NCBI GenBank assembly: GCA_022653215.1
Contig: JALCSJ010000045.1
Location: forward strand, 1-13,521
Direction of reading: 5' to 3'
Source: Acidaminococcaceae bacterium
GTDB lineage: Bacteria > Bacillota > Negativicutes > Acidaminococcales > Acidaminococcaceae
DNA length: 13,521 nt
The notes below the pieces were generated by a model. It ran no database searches. It was not told where the DNA came from and saw only the letters and a list, made by a program, of their open reading frames with translations. The first letter of the stretch is position 1. Each line of letters begins with the position of its first letter. This document shows positions 6,888 to 13,086 of this stretch, one piece after another. The position numbers and the translations under genes are program-made.

Positions 6888-8204
6888 ATGAATATTCATG
6901 TAATTGGGGGCGGTTTAGCCGGCAGTGAAGCCACATGGCAGTTGGTAAAACGCGGTCTGCCTGTGATTTTACACGAAATGCGGCCCGGCAAATCAACTCC
7001 TGCACACAAAACCGGTAACTTCGGTGAACTTGTGTGCAGTAATTCTTTACGTGCCAATAATATAGAAAATGCTGTTGGACTGCTGAAAGAAGAGATGCGC
7101 AGACTGGACTCACTGATCATGCGCTGTGCAGATGAATATCAGGTCCCGGCCGGAGGAGCCTTAGCTGTTGACAGAGATGGTTTTGCACAAGCTATAACTA
7201 AAGCAATTAAAACTAATCCTTTGGTAACAGTTAAAGAAGAAGAAATAACTCAATTGGCTTTTCCCGAGGAAGATTACGTGATTATTGCGACAGGACCATT
7301 GACCAGCCCGGCTTTAGCAGCAAGCATACAAAAATTTGTGCATCAAGATTATTTTCACTTTTTTGATGCTGCGGCTCCTATTGTAACAGCAGAATCATTG
7401 GATTATAACAAGGTTTTCAAAGCTTCCAGATATGAACACGGGGAAGCTGCCTATTTAAATTGTCCTTTTACAGAAGCGGAATACAAGCATTTTTGGCAGG
7501 AACTATGTGCTGCAGAAGATGCTCCTGTGAAGGATTTTGACAAAGGGGCAGTGTTTGAAGGATGTATGCCTATAGAAGTAATGGCCCGCCGAGGAGAAGA
7601 TACCATGCGGTTTGGTCCTTTGAAGCCTGTTGGTTTGCCTGACCCCAAAACGGGCAAAGAGGCATATGCTGTTGTTCAGTTAAGGCAAGACAACGGAGCC
7701 GCCAGTTTGTACAATATTGTAGGTTTTCAGACTCATTTAAAATGGCCTGAGCAAAAAAGAGTCTTTTCTCTGATTCCGGGGCTGGAACATGCTGATTTTG
7801 TCAGATATGGGGTCATGCATCAAAATTCCTACATAAACTCTCCTTTGCTTTTGAATAAAAATTTATCTTTGCGCCAGGCTCCTCATATATTTTTTGCAGG
7901 ACAAATTACCGGCGTGGAAGGTTATGTGGAATCTTCCGGGGCAGGTCTAATGGTGGGTATCCATGTAGCAAGAGAGATTTTGGGAGAAAAACCTGTAGAT
8001 TTTTCCCGGGAAACAGCCTTAGGTTCATTGGCAGCCTATGTCAGTAATGAAAATGTTAAGAATTTTCAGCCTATGAACATTAATTTTGGCCTTATGCCAC
8101 CTTGGAAAGGTGAAAAACGGTTGAAAAAGAAAGAAAAAAATGCTTTAATTGCCCAAAGAAGCCTAGATATTTTAAAAGACTATATTAATATCTTGCTAAA
8201 ATAA
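6888..8204 (+). CDS. trmFO: TrmFO, folate-dependent tRNA (uracil-54-C5) methyltransferase
   Basis: TrmFO makes ribothymidine at position 54 of the T-loop of tRNA, taking the methylene group from methylenetetrahydrofolate and reducing it with FADH2. The 438-residue protein opens with the FAD-binding loop VIGGGLAGSEA (5-15). Both functionally important cysteines are present: Cys50 in ELVCSNS and Cys226 in FEGCMPIE, matching Cys53 and Cys226 of the Bacillus enzyme. The C-terminal GQITGVEGYVESSGAGLMVG block is typical of the GidA/TrmFO flavoprotein family, and the length separates it from the longer MnmG. The start follows AAGGAG (6877-6882) by 5 nt. Its place between topA and xerC is the classical Firmicute order (the gene was formerly called gid). 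Confidence 0.97.
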   Translation: MNIHVIGGGLAGSEATWQLVKRGLPVILHEMRPGKSTPAHKTGNFGELVCSNSLRANNIENAVGLLKEEMRRLDSLIMRCADEYQVPAGGALAVDRDGFAQAITKAIKTNPLVTVKEEEITQLAFPEEDYVIIATGPLTSPALAASIQKFVHQDYFHFFDAAAPIVTAESLDYNKVFKASRYEHGEAAYLNCPFTEAEYKHFWQELCAAEDAPVKDFDKGAVFEGCMPIEVMARRGEDTMRFGPLKPVGLPDPKTGKEAYAVVQLRQDNGAASLYNIVGFQTHLKWPEQKRVFSLIPGLEHADFVRYGVMHQNSYINSPLLLNKNLSLRQAPHIFFAGQITGVEGYVESSGAGLMVGIHVAREILGEKPVDFSRETALGSLAAYVSNENVKNFQPMNINFGLMPPWKGEKRLKKKEKNALIAQRSLDILKDYINILLK

Positions 8205-8214
8205 GTTTATTGTG

Positions 8215-8261
8215 ATAGGATAAATTATCAGGAAATATACACAATTTGAGGTATATCCTAT
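8215..8261. repeat. 8-bp inverted repeat bracketing the xerC ribosome binding site
   Basis: ATAGGATA (8215-8222) and TATCCTAT (8254-8261) are exact inverse complements 31 nt apart. The right arm covers the first two bases of the xerC ATG and the loop contains its GAGG ribosome binding site (8248-8251). The RNA could fold so as to hide the start codon, though a 31-nt loop makes the stem weak. Confidence 0.35.
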
Positions 8262-9174
8262 GGAAACTAAACAGAGCATGGATAAGTGGTTACAAAGTTT
8301 TTTGAATTATCTTAACGTGGAGAAAAATTGTTCGATTTTGACTATAAAAAACTATCATACGGACATTTTATTTTTCCGTGATTTCTTAGAGGGGCGACGA
8401 GAATTGTCCCACTGGAAAGAGGTCAAAGTTTTAGATATACGGGCTTATCTTGCGGCTCTTAATGAAAAAGAATATGCCCGCAAAACTATTGCCAGGCGAG
8501 TTTCCTCATTAAGGTCCTTTTACAAATATCTGATTAGGGAAAGCGTTATTGAAGTCAATCCTTTTACTAAAATCCGCACTCCGAAACTGGAAAAGAAATT
8601 ACCTGTATTTCTTGAAGAATTTGAAATCAACGAACTTTTAAGTAAACCCGATAACAGTATTCTCGGTCTTCGTGACAGAGCAATTTTGGAATTGCTTTAT
8701 GCTACAGGCTGCCGTGTTTCTGAATTATCCGGACTTACTTTAGACAGAGTTGATTTGGGCAACAGTTATGTGTTGCTTATTGGTAAAGGCAATAAAGAAA
8801 GATTAGTACCTATTGGTCATCCGGCGATAAAAGCTATTGATGCATATTGCAGCACTAGCCGCCATAAAATAATGACAGAGTTTAATGTCAAAGAACACGG
8901 TTTTCTGTTTGTAAATTGCAGGGGTACGCCTCTGACAGACAGAAGCGTGCGCAGAATCTTAGATAAGTATGTGACAGCGGTTAGTCTGCAAAAGCATATC
9001 AGTCCTCACACTATTCGTCATACTTTTGCGACTCACCTGCTAGACCACGGAGCAGATCTTAGAACTGTACAGGAGCTTTTAGGCCATGCCAGTCTATCAA
9101 CTACTCAGATATATACTCATTTAACAACGGAGCGTATTGCCTCGGTATATGAAAAAAATCATCCGAGAGCATAA
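8260..9174 (+). CDS. xerC: Site-specific tyrosine recombinase XerC (CodV)
   Basis: Xer recombinases resolve chromosome dimers at dif by strand exchange during division. The 304-residue protein has an N-terminal SAM-like core-binding domain (about 8-95: NYLNVEKNCSILTIKNY...) and a C-terminal catalytic domain with the full active-site set: Arg152 (TGCRVSEL), Lys176 (IGKGNKER), His250 and Arg253 (SPHTIRHTFATHLL), His276 (LLGHAS) and nucleophile Tyr285 (QIYTHL). The ATG at 8260 follows GAGG by 8 nt, and the gap from trmFO is 55 nt. The topA-trmFO-xerC-codY setting points to the housekeeping XerC/CodV rather than a phage integrase. XerD cannot be excluded from sequence alone, but the locus fits XerC. 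No dif-like site was recognised. Confidence 0.93.
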   Translation: METKQSMDKWLQSFLNYLNVEKNCSILTIKNYHTDILFFRDFLEGRRELSHWKEVKVLDIRAYLAALNEKEYARKTIARRVSSLRSFYKYLIRESVIEVNPFTKIRTPKLEKKLPVFLEEFEINELLSKPDNSILGLRDRAILELLYATGCRVSELSGLTLDRVDLGNSYVLLIGKGNKERLVPIGHPAIKAIDAYCSTSRHKIMTEFNVKEHGFLFVNCRGTPLTDRSVRRILDKYVTAVSLQKHISPHTIRHTFATHLLDHGADLRTVQELLGHASLSTTQIYTHLTTERIASVYEKNHPRA

Positions 9175-9177
9175 GAC

Positions 9178-9185
9178 AGGAGGGG
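9178..9185 (+). promoter_or_regulatory. codY: Strong Shine-Dalgarno upstream of the conventional codY start
   Basis: AGGAGGGG lies 3 nt after the xerC stop. It is the best ribosome binding site in the neighbourhood but is about 33 nt before the first in-frame ATG of codY (9219), which has none of its own. In-frame codons at a usable distance are GAA (9189), ACG (9192) and CTT (9195). ACG at 8 nt from AGGAGG is the most plausible initiator among them. Confidence 0.65.
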
Positions 9186-9218
9186 ATTGAAACGCTTACC
9201 TTATTATCAAAAACACGT

Positions 9219-9968
9219 ATGATTAACAAGCTTTTACAAAATTCCGAGGCTGTTAGTTACAAACAAATGGCTGAGGTCCTCAGGGATGTAATTAAATCCA
9301 ACATTTATATTGTGTCCACTGATGGGAAAATTTTAGGTTATGCTATCCTTGACGGATTCGAATGTGAATTAATGATTAAGAAAGTTTTGGACTTAGGTTG
9401 TTTCCCTGATACCTATGTTAAATGGCTCACAGGTATAAAAGAAACTTCTTCCAACTACCGTCTGGTAGAGGGAGAATGTGCTTTTAGCGAAGGAACCAAG
9501 TGTCTTTTCGAAAACAAATTTACCACAGTTGTTCCTATCTTTGGTAATGGTGAAAGATTGGGCACTTTGATTTTAGGTAAATTCAAAAAAGAATTTATTG
9601 ATGCGGATTTATTGCTCAGTGAATATGCTGCAACAGTAATTGGTGTACAGCTTCTTCACGACAAAGCAATAAAGATTGAGTCTGCTTCCAGGAAAAAAGC
9701 TATGGTACAAATTGCTTTTTCCAATTTGTCCTATTCTGAATTGGAAGCAATTAGTGAAATCCTCAAAGCTCTGCCTGACCAGGAAGGCCTGCTGGTAGCA
9801 AGTAAAATTGCCGATAGAGCGGGCATTACCCGTAGCGTAATTGTCAATGCTTTACGTAAATTCGAAAGTGCCGGAGTATTGGAAACTGAATCTTTGGGCA
9901 TGAAAGGCACTTATGTGAGAATCATTAATGAGTATTTGCGTGAAGGACTGCAGGAACACAGAAAATAA
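9219..9968 (+). CDS. codY: CodY, GTP/branched-chain-amino-acid-type global regulator (start uncertain)
   Basis: CodY is the Firmicute regulator that represses stationary-phase and nitrogen/amino-acid genes when nutrients are plentiful. The protein has an N-terminal GAF effector domain (about 1-150) and a C-terminal winged helix with the near-invariant ASKIADRAGITRSVIVNALRKFESAGV and SLGMKGTY segments. The span given starts at the first ATG (249 aa), but translation probably begins about nine codons earlier. The in-frame upstream codons read LLSKTR just before MINKLLQ, matching LLQKTRIIN of Bacillus CodY, and a perfect ribosome binding site is at 9178-9185. If ACG at 9192 initiates, the protein has 258 aa. 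In the effector pocket Met52 stands where Bacillus has Arg61, Cys87 for Thr96 and Ser90 for Pro99. All four cysteines (49, 61, 87, 95) are in this domain. hslVU, which usually precedes codY, is absent. Confidence 0.93.
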   Translation: MINKLLQNSEAVSYKQMAEVLRDVIKSNIYIVSTDGKILGYAILDGFECELMIKKVLDLGCFPDTYVKWLTGIKETSSNYRLVEGECAFSEGTKCLFENKFTTVVPIFGNGERLGTLILGKFKKEFIDADLLLSEYAATVIGVQLLHDKAIKIESASRKKAMVQIAFSNLSYSELEAISEILKALPDQEGLLVASKIADRAGITRSVIVNALRKFESAGVLETESLGMKGTYVRIINEYLREGLQEHRK

Positions 9969-9979
9969 ATGCTTTTTGG

Positions 9980-10010
9980 GGTCAATTTGCTTCGGCACAT
10001 TGACCTTTTT
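9980..10010 (+). terminator. Rho-independent terminator of the dprA-codY operon
   Basis: GGTCAAT (9980-9986) pairs with ATTGACC (9999-10005). After one mismatch TGC/GCA extends the stem to a TTCG tetraloop (9991-9994). T5 follows at 10006-10010. It lies 11 nt after the codY stop. No convincing separate promoter was seen between it and the next gene. Confidence 0.9.
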
Positions 10011-10033
10011 GTCTTATAGTTATGAGGTGAAAT

Positions 10034-10657
10034 ATGCTAAGTTTAGATGCAGGAATTGTTTTAAGAATTCCAGCTTTACTTTTGGCTCTGACTGTACATG
10101 AGTATGCTCATGGAGCAGTGTCCTACAGCTTAGGAGATCCAACCCCCAGATTGGAAGGGCGGTTGACTATGAATCCTTTTGCTCACTTGGATATAATGGG
10201 CACTTTGATGCTGGTTTTTGTAGGGTTTGGCTGGGCCAAACCGGTTTCTATTAATCCGTCCTATTACCGGCATCCCCGCACAGATATTATGAAAGTGTCT
10301 TTCGCAGGGCCCGGTGCTAATTTGTTTTTATGTTTTATGGCTGTTTTGCTTATGTTTATTATGAGCAAAATGGGGGTTCGCTCTTCGGGAGTATTTGATT
10401 TTCTTCGATGGCTACAGATGTATAATGTCTGGTTTGCTTTCTTTAATTTAATTCCCATTCCTCCTTTGGATGGTTCTAAAATACTCATGGAGTTACTGCC
10501 GGGCAGTACAGCATATAAGTACGAAACAATGATTGCGCCTTACAGTATGTATATTTTAATTGCTTTGTGTATTACGGGAATAGTGGGTATGGTTATCACA
10601 CCCTTTGCTACTATTTATTTAAAGGTTGTTTATGGAATACTAAATATATTTATGTGA
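10034..10657 (+). CDS. Site-2 protease family membrane metalloprotease (M50)
   Basis: This is a small 207-residue intramembrane zinc protease. The HExxH motif is HEYAH (His22, Glu23, His26) in the first hydrophobic segment. The second metal-ligand motif is NLIPIPPLDGSKIL with Asp146, the NPxxDG-type signature of site-2 proteases. Several further hydrophobic segments (about 52-66, 95-110, 132-145, 167-200) make it polytopic. It has no PDZ domain and is much shorter than RseP, so it belongs with the compact YwhC-like group, whose substrates are mostly unknown. The ATG follows GAGGTG (10024-10029) by 4 nt. Its stop is 15 nt before the trpS ATG, which suggests co-transcription. In many Firmicutes this gene precedes trpS or scpAB, so the position is ordinary. 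Confidence 0.9.
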   Translation: MLSLDAGIVLRIPALLLALTVHEYAHGAVSYSLGDPTPRLEGRLTMNPFAHLDIMGTLMLVFVGFGWAKPVSINPSYYRHPRTDIMKVSFAGPGANLFLCFMAVLLMFIMSKMGVRSSGVFDFLRWLQMYNVWFAFFNLIPIPPLDGSKILMELLPGSTAYKYETMIAPYSMYILIALCITGIVGMVITPFATIYLKVVYGILNIFM

Positions 10658-10672
10658 GTGAGGTCAGGAAAA

Positions 10673-11665
10673 ATGGTAAAAGAACGTATTTTCAGCGGTA
10701 TGCAGCCTTCGGGCCGCTTTCATTTAGGAAATTATATGGGGGCTTTGGAAAACTGGGTTAAGCTGCAGCATGAATATGAATGCTTTTTCAGCATTGTGGA
10801 TTTGCATGCTTTAACTTCCAGTTATGCAGATACTTCCAAACTTCAGGATAATGTTAGAGAGATGGCTATTGATTGGTTAAGTGCCGGTTTGGATCCGGAA
10901 TCAAATACGATCTTTGTCCAGTCCCATGTTAAAGAACATGCAGAGTTATGTCTTCTGCTTGGCATGTCTACACCTTTATCCTGGTTGGAAAGAGTACCGA
11001 CTTTCAAAGATAAAATTCAGCAATTGAGCACCCAGGGAAAAGATCTGCGTACCTATGGTTTCTTAGGTTATCCGGTTCTGATGGCCGCTGATATTATGCT
11101 TTATAAAGCAACCAGAGTGCCTGTAGGGGAAGATCAGGCTGCTCATTTGGAATTAACCAGAGAAATGGTACGCCGTTTCAATAGTTTGTATCATGTAGAT
11201 TTATTCCCTGAGCCTCAGGCCGTTTATTCCAAGGCAAAGACTTTGCCGGGTATAGATGGACGTAAAATGAGCAAATCTTATGGGAACACGATTCCTTTTG
11301 GTGCTTCTCCCAAAGAATTGCAAGAAAGAATTAATATGATGATTACTGACCCTGAACGTATTAGGAAAACTGATAAGGGTCATCCTGATGTTTGCATTGT
11401 TTATCAATTCCAGAAAGTTTTCAACACAGAGGAATCCGAAAACATTTGCAATATGTGTAAAAACGGCGAAATTGGCTGCGTTCAATGCAAGAGAAAATTA
11501 GGAGAAAAAATGAATGCCTTGTTGGCAGACATTCATCTTCGCCGCACTGAGCTGGAAAAGAAGCCGGATTATATTAAAGAAATTCTGGATGAAGGGGCAA
11601 AGAAAGCTCAAGCAGTTGCTTCTAAGAATATGGCAGAAATCAAAAAGGCTATGAATATTTACTAA
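10673..11665 (+). CDS. trpS: Tryptophanyl-tRNA synthetase with [4Fe-4S]-type cysteine motif
   Basis: A class I synthetase that charges tRNA-Trp. The 330-residue protein has the HIGH-type signature HLGN (17-20) in GMQPSGRFHLGNYMGAL, the KMSKS loop (198-202) and the TrpRS segment YPVLMAADIMLYKA. The ATG at 10673 is preferred over an in-frame GTG at 10658, since TGAGGT (10659-10664) precedes it by 8 nt and family members start near (M)xKERIFSGMQPSG. Near the anticodon-binding region Cys241, Cys262, Cys269 and Cys272 form C-x20-C-x6-C-x2-C, with an extra Cys259. Thermotoga TrpRS binds a [4Fe-4S] cluster through a nearly identical spacing (C-x22-C-x6-C-x2-C), so a cluster is likely here too. The gene is in an operon with the M50 protease and scpAB. 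No T-box leader is visible. Confidence 0.96.
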   Translation: MVKERIFSGMQPSGRFHLGNYMGALENWVKLQHEYECFFSIVDLHALTSSYADTSKLQDNVREMAIDWLSAGLDPESNTIFVQSHVKEHAELCLLLGMSTPLSWLERVPTFKDKIQQLSTQGKDLRTYGFLGYPVLMAADIMLYKATRVPVGEDQAAHLELTREMVRRFNSLYHVDLFPEPQAVYSKAKTLPGIDGRKMSKSYGNTIPFGASPKELQERINMMITDPERIRKTDKGHPDVCIVYQFQKVFNTEESENICNMCKNGEIGCVQCKRKLGEKMNALLADIHLRRTELEKKPDYIKEILDEGAKKAQAVASKNMAEIKKAMNIY

Positions 11666-11687
11666 TTTTTAAGTTAGGTATAACTTT

Positions 11688-12398
11688 ATGACCACATACA
11701 ACATTAAATTACAGGATTTTGAAGGTCCCCTGGATTTATTGATTCATTTGATTGAAAAAGATAAAATTGATATTTATGATATTCCCATTGTGTCCATAAC
11801 GGACCAGTATATCGAATATATCAATGGCATGCAGGAATATAATCTTGATTTTGCCAGTGAATTTTTACTTATGGCAGCAATGTTATTGCAAATAAAATCA
11901 AAAATGCTGCTGCCTAAAGCTCCCGCAGAAGAAGGGGAAGAAGAAGCAGATCCCCGTTCAATGCTGGTGGAAATGCTTATAGAATACCGTAAGGTAAAAA
12001 AACGTGCGGCTCTTATGAGAGAGTCCATGGGACAAGCAGCACTGTCTGTTGCCAGAAAACCCATGAATTTGCCTCACTTCCGCAGGAAAATCAAACCAAT
12101 GTCCCTGGACGATTTATTGCTGGGACTGCAAAGTCTGGTTGCTGATGAAGATATTTCTACTCAGATAATTGCCCGACAGGAGTTCCATGTTCAGGACAAA
12201 ATGACAGAAATTATGGATTTACTCCATGCCAATAATAATGCGGTGGCTTTTTCCAGTGCCTTAGACATGGGAGGCAACCGCAGTGAGGTCATTGCCTCGT
12301 TCTTAGCAGTACTGGAACTTTTGCGTCTGAAAAGAATCAGCATAAGACAAAAAGAAGAATTTGCACCTATTTATATGTTTTTGCGGGAGGATAATTAA
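11688..12398 (+). CDS. scpA: ScpA, segregation and condensation protein A (kleisin)
   Basis: ScpA is the kleisin that bridges the SMC heads and, with ScpB, forms the bacterial condensin needed for chromosome compaction and segregation. The 236-residue protein opens with the family signature YNIKLQDFEGPLDLLIHLIEKDKIDIYDIPI, whose helices contact the SMC neck. A variable acidic linker (EEGEEEADPRS, near 85-95) follows. The C-terminal winged helix ends FLAVLELLRLKRISIRQKEEFAPIYM. The start has only a weak ribosome binding site (TTAGGT about 8 nt upstream). The stop is 2 nt before the scpB ATG, and the scpB ribosome binding site lies inside scpA, so the pair is translationally coupled. Confidence 0.96.
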   Translation: MTTYNIKLQDFEGPLDLLIHLIEKDKIDIYDIPIVSITDQYIEYINGMQEYNLDFASEFLLMAAMLLQIKSKMLLPKAPAEEGEEEADPRSMLVEMLIEYRKVKKRAALMRESMGQAALSVARKPMNLPHFRRKIKPMSLDDLLLGLQSLVADEDISTQIIARQEFHVQDKMTEIMDLLHANNNAVAFSSALDMGGNRSEVIASFLAVLELLRLKRISIRQKEEFAPIYMFLREDN

Positions 12399-12400
12399 CT

Positions 12401-13060
12401 ATGGTAGAAACACATTTATTGGGACATTTGGAAGCATTGCTTTTTGCTTCCGGGGATCCTTTGCCTCCGGATAAAATCGCTGCCGCCTTAGAACTTTCTC
12501 CTGAAGAACTGGGAGAGTTGGTAACTGCTTTAGAAGAAGAATATAAAAAAGAAACCAGAGGACTCCATATAAGAAGAGTGGCCGGAGGGCTGCAGCTTGT
12601 AACCAAACCGGAACTCATAAATACAGTTCATAAACTGATTGCTTTGCAGGAAACCAAGCTTTCTAATGCGGCTATGGAAACACTGGCCATTATTGCTTTT
12701 AAACAGCCGGTAACCAGAAGTGAAATGGAAGCCATTCGTGGTGTAAAAGTAGATGGAATAGTAAACAATCTGTTAGAAATGGGTCTCATTATGGAAGCCG
12801 GCAGGAAAGATGCTATTGGGCATCCCATCCTTTACGGAACCACAGATTTATTCCTCACTACCTTTGGTTTAGATACTTTGCATGATTTACCGGAAATCCC
12901 CGGAGAGATATTGGCTCCTAAAAATTCCGAAGTTCAAGAAGGTGCCTTGTTCTCACAAGAGGGGGATGTATTGGAAAGTTCCCTTGAAGGGACCAAGACA
13001 GACGAGCCGGTTACAGTTAAGAAAGAAGAATCTACAGATAAAACCACACCGGAATCTTAA
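12401..13060 (+). CDS. scpB: ScpB, segregation and condensation protein B
   Basis: ScpB dimers bind the ScpA kleisin in the SMC-ScpAB complex. The 219-residue protein has the two winged-helix domains (about 1-85 and 90-160). Typical stretches are HLEALLFASGDPL near the start, NAAMETLAIIAFKQPVTRSEMEAIRGV in the middle and GRKDAIGHPILYGTTDLFLTTFGLDTLHDLPEI at the end of the conserved core. About 50 further residues form a polar, Glu/Ser/Thr/Lys-rich tail with low predicted structure; such tails vary between species. The ribosome binding site GGGAGG (12385-12390) is in the end of scpA. The stop codon TAA is part of the central CTTAAG of a perfect palindrome, described separately. Confidence 0.95.
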   Translation: MVETHLLGHLEALLFASGDPLPPDKIAAALELSPEELGELVTALEEEYKKETRGLHIRRVAGGLQLVTKPELINTVHKLIALQETKLSNAAMETLAIIAFKQPVTRSEMEAIRGVKVDGIVNNLLEMGLIMEAGRKDAIGHPILYGTTDLFLTTFGLDTLHDLPEIPGEILAPKNSEVQEGALFSQEGDVLESSLEGTKTDEPVTVKKEESTDKTTPES

Positions 13061-13075
13061 GATTCCGGTGTTTTT
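13046..13075 (+). terminator. Perfect 26-bp palindrome plus T5 across the scpB stop (terminator or attenuator)
   Basis: Bases 13046-13071 are a perfect inverted repeat centred between 13058 and 13059 (arms ACACCGGAATCTT and AAGATTCCGGTGT), and the T-run covers 13071-13075. The scpB stop (13058-13060) is at the centre. AGGAG of the rluB ribosome binding site (13076-13080) starts straight after the T-run. It looks like an intrinsic terminator placed inside the operon, so only part of transcription would continue into rluB. Confidence 0.8.
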
Positions 13076-13086
13076 AGGAGAAAACT

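Noticed and set aside
8040..8075. CodY-box-like AATTTTC inside trmFO
   Set aside because: Only one half of the palindromic consensus is present and it lies deep within a coding region.
10658..10672. GTG start for trpS five codons upstream of the ATG
   Set aside because: It begins directly after the protease stop and inside the ribosome binding site TGAGGT that serves the ATG at 10673.
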